From the NCBI GenBank assembly GCA_035416745.1, contig DAOLNV010000113.1:1-14743 (forward strand): 14,743 nt of DNA. The letters run 5' to 3'. Positions 8,701 to 14,743 of the stretch are shown here, in pieces (within the stretch, counting starts at the first letter, position 1; each line of letters opens with the position of its first letter). A program made the translations under genes and the position numbers. The notes below the pieces were generated by a model. It ran no database searches. It was given only the letters and a program-made list of their open reading frames with translations, and was not told the origin of the DNA. The stretch is from Candidatus Hydrogenedentota bacterium. GTDB lineage: Bacteria > Hydrogenedentota > Hydrogenedentia > Hydrogenedentales > SLHB01.

Positions 8701-8810
8701 ACGGCACGATCCGCATCCTTATGCCCAACGAGTTCCCGCGCGACGTTACTATTGACGGCCCGCAGGAGGTTGTCTTGCTGCTCCCGGAATCCGACAGTCT
8801 TAAGAAGTAG
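5748..8810 (+). CDS. Secreted LamG-domain, glycoside-hydrolase-like protein
   Basis: The 1020-aa product starts at ATG 5748, preceded by AGAGGA 8 nt upstream, and opens with a short signal peptide (MGLLLIASMMWASFA-AE). ATG 5706 is in frame and would give a more basic n-region, but has no ribosome site. Residues about 22-225 form a LamG/concanavalin-A-like lectin domain (AHYPFDEGSGAVLHDRSGNG at the start, TVYVNGLPDASF and GTVFEVTLLNRPVSPDEI later). About 235-330 is an Ig-like strand-rich segment. About 355-560 is another large beta-rich region. About 600-905 looks like a TIM barrel with acidic residues at strand ends (VDVMMDEMGTEGVFADGF, D729, E730, D739). About 930-1015 is a C-terminal beta domain. 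This order fits a retaining-type polysaccharide-degrading enzyme working outside the cytoplasm, but I cannot name the family or prove the catalytic pair. It stands alone, probably with its own promoter. Confidence 0.8.
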   Translation: MGLLLIASMMWASFAAEDLTGVVAHYPFDEGSGAVLHDRSGNGYDGVIVGAQWASAEEGGGLRFCNGPESGDVDFGDNRNLKIAGDSTILAWVRLDASPYPDDATNWTIIDCERYRAEGFVLRVDGGTSRVMYRASQKGAEQYAFGATVLSNQTVHFIGVVRQDDAVTVYVNGLPDASFAVHSNEFGEAPFRISAEGQPFRGTVFEVTLLNRPVSPDEIAARYWRGAERYRKEGARPGQLSLRPFVYYDEKVACVEVAFLGVMPLAAGEQVRVALVRGDGEILASQAVSEVPREGRGRYFFPLNGLMEGQYELRAELTGAARTARTTAPFRYPAPEPAVPSPKDEMIPPLPREPAPVACRLEASPGGGTYVTVAETRLMLESSFSIPNSGENRLACADAPDATGEPEWRLAQSEADTVAARGRFYAVARGLRPEAGRMVVTDTITNLTSEPLGLIFHNRLSARDTRFEKALVAAKQTVRTVEDCPLKFCPTVFLVRPDLGVGLVALDDVYIVQSRGASDGQTWVDLYSREFALDAGVAYTLEWAIYANATGDYYDFVNAIRRDERRNEVSIEGGLSFLPGTQQKRDIALMPGPDYFALREPRYVTLGCLSWCTDDPAISVEGIEFVEYPQERKQVRAMMDALAAIRPGARGMFHVAHQLYATNRPQERFPDSKVVGADGKQAVYPYQYENGTYFSAERVADNWRWWIYYPTLENSFGKALLDSVDVMMDEMGTEGVFADGFLFGYGGEYTYDHWDRHSADIDPVTHVITRKKASVLLVTQDAMAAWCRKIWAKGGVVIANGVVPTRSLCALPVITDKEVTEGPDVALLPTPVTLGNPSLCSSEEGVYEDVLGKLRWGNLYFYYNEPAALAYESVPKRMYPITVQEVHAGYVKGRERLVTMHSGVYGWPDAPDLHLAYRYDGRGHPIRAGYVTAVDPDSVRTRVVLEDNECAVLERIPLRIETAAPFHVIVERGANGSLRLHLNGHGTIRILMPNEFPRDVTIDGPQEVVLLLPESDSLKK

Positions 8811-9262
8811 GGGATCGATTGTATATGCAGTGAGACTCTCGCAGGTCGGGCGGAAGCGGCCAGATGTGTCCTTGCTGTGTCGTTTTCTGGCAGATGTGCA
8901 CATGCTTCCCGCAGAGCCGCTGTATGCGCTAGTCCGGCCCGGCCAACCTCCCTTCTGCTCTCTCATGCGCGGCGATCTCTTGTGCGCGAAGAACAGAAAC
9001 GAGGAAAGAAACAAGGAAGCGTTTCCTCTCATCGGGTTTTCCAAGTCGCGAAAAGATCTCAACTGCGAGTGCCACAACTGAAGCAGCGTTCTCCTCTTTC
9101 TCAACTCATGTCCCAAGCGGATCGAGATAACTCGCAAGAAGGTTTGTCCTATCGAAGCCATCGGTGCCTCTCGCCGGCATGGCGCCTCGCCACTTGCCGC
9201 ATCCAATACTCGAAATGATTATATCGTAGCGGCGAAACGCCTTGTGGCTGCATGGCTGAAGC
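8811..9262. other. Intergenic region left of the insertion sequence
   Basis: No gene is recognised. Two plus-strand frames of 110-130 codons run through it, but their products are rich in Arg, Ser and Cys without hydrophobic pattern, as expected from chance. A loose inverted repeat, GAGGAAA (9001-9007) with TTTCCTC (9022-9028), could form a 7-bp stem with a 14-nt loop. No T-run follows. Confidence 0.5.
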
Positions 9263-9264
9263 TA

Positions 9265-9289
9265 GAGCGTTTTAAATCAAACTGTAGCC
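9265..9289 (+). repeat. Left terminal inverted repeat of the IS
   Basis: Begins GAGCGTTTTAAATC and ends TAGCC. It matches the right end at 22 of 25 positions and is preceded by the target TA. Confidence 0.9.
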
Positions 9290-9310
9290 TTTTGTGGGCG
9301 GATGTGCTAT

Positions 9311-10257
9311 ATGAAGGCTATGAGAACGATATCTACGGATTTACGGGAACGCATTGTGGCGGCCTGCGACCGGGGCGATGGAACGCGACAACAGATCGCC
9401 GACCGGTACGAGGTATCTCTAGGCCTGCTGAAGAAGCTTCTTGGACAGCGGCAGCGTACCGGCGGTATCGCGCCGCGCCACCGTTTTTCAGGCCGGAAGC
9501 CCAAGATCACGCATGAACATCAGCACCGGCTGAGAAGATTGGTGCGCGATCACCCGGAGATGACGCTGGAAGAGTTGCGTGACGCCTTAGGGGTTGGGTG
9601 CACGCCGCAGGCCATTCACTACGTGCTGTTACGCATGAACCTGCCTTTAAAAAAAGACGTTTCGTCCTGCCGAAGTGAATCGTCCGGACATCCAGGAAGC
9701 GCGAGCACGGTGGGTTGCTGAGATAGCCGGGGTGTCCCACCAGCGCTTGGTGTTTCTCGACGAGTCCGGGGCCAAGACCAACATGACGCGTCTGTATGGG
9801 CACGGCCCTCGTGGTGCCCGGGTGTTTGACCACGTTCCGCACGGCCGTCTGGAAACGACGACCCTGATCGCCGCCGTAAGCCGCAACGGTCCCCCCGGCC
9901 CCTTGGGTGCTGAAAGGCCCCATGGACGGGGCGGCGTTTTGGGTCTGGGCGAAGCAGGTCTTCGTGCGCACGCTGCAATCGACGGACATCGTAGTCCTGG
10001 ACAACCTGTCCGTCCATCGAAACGCCGCCGCGTGCGCTGCCATTACAGCCGTAGGGGCGCAGCTCTGGCCTCTACCTCCCTACAGCTACGACCTTAACCC
10101 CATCGAAAAGATGTGGAGCAAGGTAAGAGCCTACCTGCGCAGAGCAAAGGCGCGAGATCCCCAAAGCCTCTTCCACGCGATCTCGCGCGCTCTGGAGCAG
10201 GTTACGCAAGAAGACGTTCGAAATTGGTTTGCCTCCTGCGGCTATAGTTTTATTTAA
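9311..10257 (+). pseudogene. IS630-family transposase, two frameshifts
   Basis: Three consecutive plus-strand frames together encode one 314-aa DDE transposase. The first (from ATG 9311, GGCGGA 8 nt upstream) holds the helix-turn-helix DNA-binding part (RTISTDLRERIVAACDRGDG ... RYEVSLGLLKKLL). The second holds VFLDESG with the first catalytic Asp (9759-9761). The third holds VVLDNLSVH (Asp at 10000-10002) and YDLNPIEKMWSKV (Glu at 10105-10107). The joins fall in AAAAAAA (9649-9655) and CCCCCC (9891-9896); deleting one base from each restores KKTFRPAEV and NGPPAPWVLKGP, which read as normal family sequence. All three catalytic residues are kept. Slippage on the A-run could be programmed, as reported for some IS630 members, but the C-run break would still stop the protein. 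Sequencing error is the other explanation. Confidence 0.88.
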
Positions 10258-10264
10258 AATGCTC
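10240..10264 (-). repeat. Right terminal inverted repeat of the IS
   Basis: Read on the minus strand it begins GAGCATTTTAAATA and ends TAGCC. The transposase stop codon TAA (10255-10257) lies inside it, so gene and element end together, a compact arrangement common in IS630 elements. Confidence 0.9.
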
Positions 10265-10494
10265 TAATCCCGCCCAACTCGACCTGTGGGCCTTCGGACA
10301 CCAATGACGACCCAAACTGCGAAAATTCTGGGGGAACTTCTGCTCAGCACTTCTACCTTAGGTACCAAGAACAAACGGGTTCACCTGGCCCCGTTCCGTT
10401 CTCACACACCACACACGACAGCCAGGTGTTATCCATCGCCGCCTTTCCCGAACTACCCATAGCAAGAACGGGGGGAATGCAAGAAGCAATGCCC

Positions 10495-11682
10495 CTAGCC
10501 ACGGGCGCCGCGGGATACCCGACCACCGCCGGCCTCGTGCAGAATCCGCGAAGCCTCCGCATCAACATCAACACCGGGCATCGGCGCATCCGGATCGAGC
10601 CGGCCCTCCGCATCAGCCACTTCAAACAAGGAGGTGAATCCCAGAATCACCCGGGACGCACGGCTTCCATTCCCCAATACGACACCAAACGTCCAGGACT
10701 CGAACGGAGACCCTGAAGGTCTCGCTTCCTCCCCAGGAAAACGAACCAGCGCAGGAAGACGGAATTCGCCAAAGGCCACATGCAGCCTGGCCCGGTCGAG
10801 CCTGACCCGCCGCGTGAACTCCCCAACCCGCCGCCCATCCGCCCAAACACAACACCCCACGACCATGCCTGCCCAAGGCGACGGATAAGGAACACGCAGC
10901 GAAAGCACAGGAACCATCACCTCGACCCACTCCCGGTTGAACTGCTCGCCAAGCATCCGGGACCGCCCATCTTCGCCAGCCCCCGCCACGGCGAGACGCT
11001 CAATCTCAACCGTCCGCACGATCTCATCCAGAGACACCACCCAGAACGCCAGCACACCCAACAGTTTCGACTCGACAGAGAACCGAAACTCCCACTCGCC
11101 CGGGCTTCTTGAAACAGGGCTGTTGGCCACGTCCCGGGCAAGGTGTCCCAGCCGCATCTCGCCCCGGGAAAGATCCAGAGGAAGACAAAACGAATCCTCC
11201 ACCGCCAACGCGCCCTTAGACACCAGCTCCGCACGCACCCGGAACCCCGCAAACTTGGACGGGTGATACGTCCGGGCCCGCAACGACGCCAGGGGAGCAA
11301 TCCACTTCGCCTCCGGCAAGACCACCGGCGTAAGACATACCTGCCCCTCTACCGAAACTGCCAGGGCCGCGTCAACCAGCTCGAGATCGTCAAGCAGCAT
11401 CCCCGGAGACACCACCTCGAACTCCACCGCCCCAAGGATACGCCCGGTTTCCTCCAACTCCACTGCGGCAGCCCACACACCGGGAACAGCGAACATCCCC
11501 TGCAAACCGGCGACACAAAGCTGAACCGTGCACGCCCCTCCCTCGGGGTATCGTTCCACGACTTTCCGGGTCCGCCAGGCATCCCCGGCTGGCCGAAGCA
11601 GTACGAACGCCAAACGCAGCGGATAGACCCCCTCCCGCGAGGGCAATTCCAACCGCGCACACCAGCTTAACCGGGAGCCCAC
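10495..11682 (-). CDS. Unrecognised 395-aa protein with repeated beta-rich units
   Basis: I do not recognise this family. The protein has no signal peptide or membrane helix and alternates hydrophobic and polar residues as in beta-sandwich domains. A pattern recurs: GVWAAAVELEETGRILGAVEFEVVS (split here as GVWAAAVELE and LGAVEFEVVS, residues 68-92), GEWEFRFSVE with LGVLAFWVVS (195-217), and WTFGVVLGNG with LGFTSLFEV (330-355). That suggests three units of roughly 100-125 residues. The C-terminal 40 residues are charged and probably disordered. The only usable start is GTG at 11682, with no ribosome site and an in-frame TAA seven codons upstream. The start sits where a WD40 fragment on the other strand begins, so the original 5' region is probably lost. 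Expression is doubtful. Confidence 0.6.
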   Translation of the reverse strand: MGSRLSWCARLELPSREGVYPLRLAFVLLRPAGDAWRTRKVVERYPEGGACTVQLCVAGLQGMFAVPGVWAAAVELEETGRILGAVEFEVVSPGMLLDDLELVDAALAVSVEGQVCLTPVVLPEAKWIAPLASLRARTYHPSKFAGFRVRAELVSKGALAVEDSFCLPLDLSRGEMRLGHLARDVANSPVSRSPGEWEFRFSVESKLLGVLAFWVVSLDEIVRTVEIERLAVAGAGEDGRSRMLGEQFNREWVEVMVPVLSLRVPYPSPWAGMVVGCCVWADGRRVGEFTRRVRLDRARLHVAFGEFRLPALVRFPGEEARPSGSPFESWTFGVVLGNGSRASRVILGFTSLFEVADAEGRLDPDAPMPGVDVDAEASRILHEAGGGRVSRGARG

Positions 11683-11683
11683 C

Positions 11684-11824
11684 AGCCACGAGTCACAGGT
11701 TTACGGTCTTGCCTTCAACGCGGACGGCACGCGGCTCGTCTCCGGCAGTGATGACAAGACCGCACGGGTATGGGACACCGAAACGGGCCCGGATCACAGT
11801 ATTGTCTATTGCGTCAATATATAA
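11684..11824 (+). pseudogene. Orphan single WD40 repeat (gene remnant)
   Basis: Read in frame from 11684, the plus strand gives SHESQVYGLAFNADG then TRLVSGSDDKTARVWDTETG, a textbook WD40 repeat ending in the WD dipeptide (here VWD). After 14 more codons it stops at 11822-11824. WD40 propellers need about seven blades, so one repeat cannot fold alone. There is no start codon or ribosome site before it. It is the leftover of a larger gene, and its left edge coincides with the 5' end of the minus-strand 395-aa gene. Confidence 0.7.
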
Positions 11825-11825
11825 T
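11820..11825 (+). promoter_or_regulatory. Isolated -10-like TATAAT upstream of the sigma fusion gene
   Basis: A perfect TATAAT lies about 120 nt before the sigma gene, overlapping the stop of the WD40 remnant. No -35 box is found at 16-18 nt (the nearest, TTGTCT, is 12 nt away), so this is only a candidate. An autoregulated ECF-type promoter (GGAAC-like) was looked for; GGAAC occurs at 11910-11914 but without a convincing partner. Confidence 0.25.
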
Positions 11826-11943
11826 GTATGCGGTAGGATATTTCCCCCGGCGGGGTCTCATCGACGCGCTGCCCAGATTGGCCTGGGGTCTCCGTCTTAT
11901 TGGTAGATGGAACGTATGAGCTGCTTGGACTAGGATCTCTGAT

Positions 11944-14661
11944 ATGGCTTCCGATCTGGCATTACTGACGCGGTGGGCCAATCGCCGGGAGGCCCAAGCC
12001 TTCAAGGAGATCGTGTCGCGGTATGCGCCCATGGTCTATGCGACCTGCGTGCGTGTGTTGGGCGATCCACATGAGGCCGAGGACGTCGCCCAGGAATGTT
12101 TTGAAACCCTGGTGAAGACGTCCAAGAAGCCCGAGAAGCACCTCGGGGCATGGTTGCACCGCGTGGCCACCAACCGGTCACTGGATCGGATCCGTTCGGA
12201 GCAGCGCCGCAGGATACGGGAGAAGGATTTCGTCGAACAGCACAAGGCTTCCGTCCAGGTGCAGTGGGATGATATTTACGATCACATCGATGGCGCGATC
12301 GCGGAACTGCCCGAGGAATTCCGCATACCTATCGTCGCTCACTATCTTCAGGACCAGAAGCACGCGGCCATTGCGCGTTCTTTGAAGGTATCGCGACGGA
12401 CCGTGGCCCGGCATATCACCCGAGGCACCGAAATGCTCGCAAGGAGCCTTCAGAAGCGTGGCGTAACTTTGAGCATCGGCGCCTTGACAGCTCTCATGAC
12501 GGCAAACCTGGTTTCGGCCGCGCCCGTGCCGGCGGGGCTTTCCGCTGCTCTGGGAAAACTGGCGCTTGCTCAGGCAGGGGCCTCAGCGACTTCGGGCGCT
12601 GTGGTGGAATCGGGTCTTATCGCAGGCATAGGCACGGTCAAGATACTTGCGATTGGTTTGGCCATCGTCGGCGTCGCCGCAGTTGTGGGTGTGATCCTTC
12701 TAGAATCCGAACGGGAACAGGCCGCTACAAGCGTTGAAGTTGCCCCAGAAAACCAGGAGCCGATTCCCCCTCCGTCCCCGGGGGATAGTCTGCTTAGTGC
12801 CAGGATCGCAAGCCCCGTTCCCGAAGAACCGGCCGTCACGGCGGGCGATGCGTCCGACACGTCCGACACACCCGGCACGTACGCGCACAGCGGCGCGGCA
12901 GCGGCGGTTTCGGGCGTTTTGTCAGGCCGGGTGGTCGACAGCGACGGCCGGGGCGTGGCGCGGGCCGACATTGACGTCAATTCTTCCGGGGAAGGGATAG
13001 TAGCTACGGCGCTGACGGACGCGGAAGGCCGCTTCGAGCTGGCGAATCTGAAGCCGGGCACCATGCTGGATCTCGTCATCAAAGCCAAGGGCTACAATAC
13101 TTGTCGTCGCACCGTCGAGACGCCTCCCGATGGCGGGTCGCGCGAGATCCTTGTCGTCTTGGAACGGGTATCGTCCATCTCCGGTCAAGTTGTGGATGTG
13201 GACCGGCGGCCCCTGCCGAATGTCTGGGTGCAATTGGAGCGCAACCCCGGCAAGAACGGGCCGTGGTATTACGGGGAAGGAAGCGAGAAAGGAAAGTCTG
13301 CGGACTTCATGGGCCGGTTTACCCTGACCGGCGTGGCGCCGGGAATCTACACATTTCTGGTGAATAGCGCACAATTCACGACAAACGCGCTGAACGAACC
13401 GGTTGAATTGGCGGCGGGACAGAATCTCCAGGGCCTTGTTGTTGTTGTGCCAATATCCAGGGAACTTGGGATTCAGGGCTACGTAAGCGATGAGAACGGA
13501 TATGTCATTGAGGGCGTCCAGGTATTGGCGGACAGCATCTACGGATTCCACCGGGTTGGGGATGGGTCCCTCGTAAGTGCTTCGGCAACGACCAATGCCT
13601 CAGGATTCTACCGCATTGACGGCGTGGCCGATCCCGTCGACCTGCTTTTCGAACCGCCCGCCGGCAGTGGCTATGGGAGGGCATGGCTCAGCAATATTAG
13701 GCCGGGAACGCTCGACGCGGATGTGGTGCTGCGTACTGCAGGAGGCATCGCCGGCATCGTCGTGGACGCCCAAAGTTCGCAGCCTCTGCAGGATTTCACC
13801 GTCGAGGTGTGGCGCGTGGACAGCATCGACGGGGAGGAAGGACCTCAGACGGCTTTCGGTGAGGTTCAAGAGGGAGAAGCGCCGGGCACGTTTGTCATCT
13901 CCGGCGTGGCGCCGGGTACCGTGCAATTGTATGCGCAAGCGCCCGGACATGCCGGCCGGATTGTCCGCGACATCCAAGTCGAGAACGGGGAAACCACCGG
14001 CGGAATCGAAATTGCCCTTGGTGCGCCGTGCATCCTCGAGGGCCGTATCTTGATGGACGGGCAGCCACCCGTTGGGTACCGCGTGGGTCTCGAACTACAT
14101 TCGGAAGACTATCCCACCCTCACCAATCGCGTTTCTTCGACGATTGCCAACCCCGACGGCACGTTCCGGTATGACGAACTGCCCGAGGGAACGTACCTTG
14201 CGCGTCCTGTCGGGGGCATCTACTCGGGTGGGGAATGGTACCGCGCTTCCCGCCAGTACACCGTGACGCTCATCGCCGGACAAACCACCTACGCGGTGTT
14301 TGATGTAGGTGGCACGTGCTCGCTGCAGGGGCATGTGAGCGCCCCGGAAGGAAGTGCCCGTTGCGTCGTATGCGTTTACGATCCGGATCAAGTGCCCGAA
14401 CGACCGCGCGATTGCCTCATTTACGGTCTTGGCGAATGCCGGATCGTGGGCGCCGAAGGCGACTATAAATTGCCCAACCTGTCTCCCGGCATCTATCTCG
14501 TCACGGCGTATTCCTCCGATTCCCGCCACGATTTCCGCCGTGCCCAGACCTATCCCATCGTGCTCGAAGAAGGGGATATCCTTGAGGTCAACTTTGATCT
14601 GACCTTCGACGTGGCCCCCGGCGTACCCGATGTCTCTCTCGATGCCTCCCCCTCGCCGTGA
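11944..14661 (+). CDS. ECF sigma factor fused to a membrane anchor and six extracytoplasmic beta domains
   Basis: The 905-aa protein starts at ATG 11944 (AGGA 8 nt upstream). Residues about 20-90 are sigma region 2 (YAPMVYATCVRVLGDPHEAE and DVAQECFETLVK). Residues about 112-170 are region 4 (ELPEEFRIPIVAHYLQDQKH then AAIARSLKVSRRTVARHI), the -35-binding helix-turn-helix. An Ala-rich stretch (about 173-222) leads to one transmembrane helix (about 229-253, ILAIGLAIVGVAAVVGVILL). Next come a Pro/acidic linker (about 255-320) and six tandem carboxypeptidase-regulatory-like units starting near 325, 409, 508, 599, 694 and 789, each with a G-x-V-x-D-like first strand; most close with a turn such as GVAPG or LSPGIY. 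Inferred topology: sigma in the cytoplasm, repeats outside. C-terminally extended ECF factors are known in Planctomycetota. No separate anti-sigma gene is beside it. Signal and regulon are unknown. Confidence 0.88.
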   Translation: MASDLALLTRWANRREAQAFKEIVSRYAPMVYATCVRVLGDPHEAEDVAQECFETLVKTSKKPEKHLGAWLHRVATNRSLDRIRSEQRRRIREKDFVEQHKASVQVQWDDIYDHIDGAIAELPEEFRIPIVAHYLQDQKHAAIARSLKVSRRTVARHITRGTEMLARSLQKRGVTLSIGALTALMTANLVSAAPVPAGLSAALGKLALAQAGASATSGAVVESGLIAGIGTVKILAIGLAIVGVAAVVGVILLESEREQAATSVEVAPENQEPIPPPSPGDSLLSARIASPVPEEPAVTAGDASDTSDTPGTYAHSGAAAAVSGVLSGRVVDSDGRGVARADIDVNSSGEGIVATALTDAEGRFELANLKPGTMLDLVIKAKGYNTCRRTVETPPDGGSREILVVLERVSSISGQVVDVDRRPLPNVWVQLERNPGKNGPWYYGEGSEKGKSADFMGRFTLTGVAPGIYTFLVNSAQFTTNALNEPVELAAGQNLQGLVVVVPISRELGIQGYVSDENGYVIEGVQVLADSIYGFHRVGDGSLVSASATTNASGFYRIDGVADPVDLLFEPPAGSGYGRAWLSNIRPGTLDADVVLRTAGGIAGIVVDAQSSQPLQDFTVEVWRVDSIDGEEGPQTAFGEVQEGEAPGTFVISGVAPGTVQLYAQAPGHAGRIVRDIQVENGETTGGIEIALGAPCILEGRILMDGQPPVGYRVGLELHSEDYPTLTNRVSSTIANPDGTFRYDELPEGTYLARPVGGIYSGGEWYRASRQYTVTLIAGQTTYAVFDVGGTCSLQGHVSAPEGSARCVVCVYDPDQVPERPRDCLIYGLGECRIVGAEGDYKLPNLSPGIYLVTAYSSDSRHDFRRAQTYPIVLEEGDILEVNFDLTFDVAPGVPDVSLDASPSP

Positions 14662-14683
14662 GGCGGAGTGTGGATTCTCCGTT

Positions 14684-14696
14684 CCGCACAGTGCGG
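14684..14696. terminator. Weak hairpin after the sigma fusion gene
   Basis: CCGCA CAG TGCGG forms a 5-bp stem 22 nt past the stop codon. Only TT follows before a C-run, so it lacks the T-tract of an intrinsic terminator. It is the best candidate 3' structure in the 82 nt left in the window. Confidence 0.2.
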
Positions 14697-14743
14697 TTAC
14701 CCCCGATTTTAGGACCACGGGCATAAGTGGAATCTGCGTCCTT

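Larger units (their letters stand above)
9265..10264 (+). mobile_element. IS630-family insertion sequence (1000 bp)
   Basis: Inverted ends at 9265-9289 and 10240-10264 match at 22 of 25 positions (mismatches G/A, C/A and G/A). They are flanked by TA at 9263-9264 and 10265-10266, the dinucleotide that IS630/Tc1-mariner elements use and duplicate as target. Length and the DDE transposase inside fit the family. The ends are well kept, so insertion is fairly recent or the copy is still mobilisable in trans, although its own transposase is out of frame at two places. Confidence 0.92.

Noticed and set aside
7572..9206. 544-codon minus-strand frame opposite the LamG protein
   Set aside because: It lies antisense to a clear coding sequence with signal peptide and domains. 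Long antisense frames are expected in high-GC DNA.
9251..10293. Joining the IS flanks at TA restores a 17-codon frame starting ATGGCTGAAGC
   Set aside because: It is too short and has no ribosome site; most likely chance.
10353..10625. 90-codon minus-strand frame
   Set aside because: It overlaps the end of the 395-aa gene in another frame, is very rich in Met, Arg and Cys, and has no ribosome site or domain.
10264..10720. Open plus-strand frame to the right of the IS as an interrupted gene
   Set aside because: It runs into the minus-strand 395-aa gene, and its continuation there is the shadow of that gene. The left flank does not continue it in frame.

Overview
The window is high-GC bacterial DNA. 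Several traits point to a Planctomycetota- or Hydrogenedentota-like organism: an ECF sigma factor with a very long C-terminal extension, a LamG-containing secreted protein, an orphan WD40 repeat and large intergenic spaces. This is inference from gene style; there is no rRNA or other marker to fix the taxon. No tRNA, rRNA or CRISPR array is visible.

Layout. (1) 74-1476, minus strand: a compact group of three genes, a 62-aa hypothetical protein, an abutting 108-aa three-helix membrane protein and a secreted metzincin-type zinc protease with an HExxHxxGxxD site. The protease frame is broken by one extra base. (2) 1477-2097: no convincing gene; it holds a GC-rich spacer with a REP-like hairpin, then the leader of the next operon. 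(3) 2098-5272, plus strand: a tightly overlapped three-gene MacAB-type export operon (ATPase, periplasmic adaptor, FtsX-type permease). The ATPase most likely starts at a GTG set by a good ribosome binding site, not at upstream ATGs. (4) 5273-5747: a spacer with a strong 33-nt hairpin and, near its end, a plausible promoter. (5) 5748-8810, plus strand: a 1020-aa secreted LamG plus glycoside-hydrolase-like protein. (6) 8811-9262: a spacer without recognisable genes. (7) 9263-10266: an IS630-family insertion sequence with intact ends and TA duplication, but a transposase split over three frames. (8) 10495-11682, minus strand: a 395-aa unrecognised protein with repeated beta-rich units. Its 5' end abuts an orphan WD40 repeat on the other strand (11684-11824). 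(9) 11944-14661, plus strand: a 905-aa protein joining an ECF sigma factor, a transmembrane helix and six tandem carboxypeptidase-regulatory-like domains.

How they work together. The export operon is a self-contained machine lacking only its TolC-like outer-membrane partner. The sigma fusion looks like a one-protein transmembrane signalling device: a promoter-recognition module in the cytoplasm tethered to a long extracytoplasmic stalk. It is the most interesting object in the window. The IS, the orphan WD40 repeat, the gene that starts at that junction and the frameshifts show that 8.8-11.9 kb has been rearranged. Three single extra bases, all in homopolymer runs, mean that sequencing error must be excluded before calling the protease and transposase true pseudogenes.
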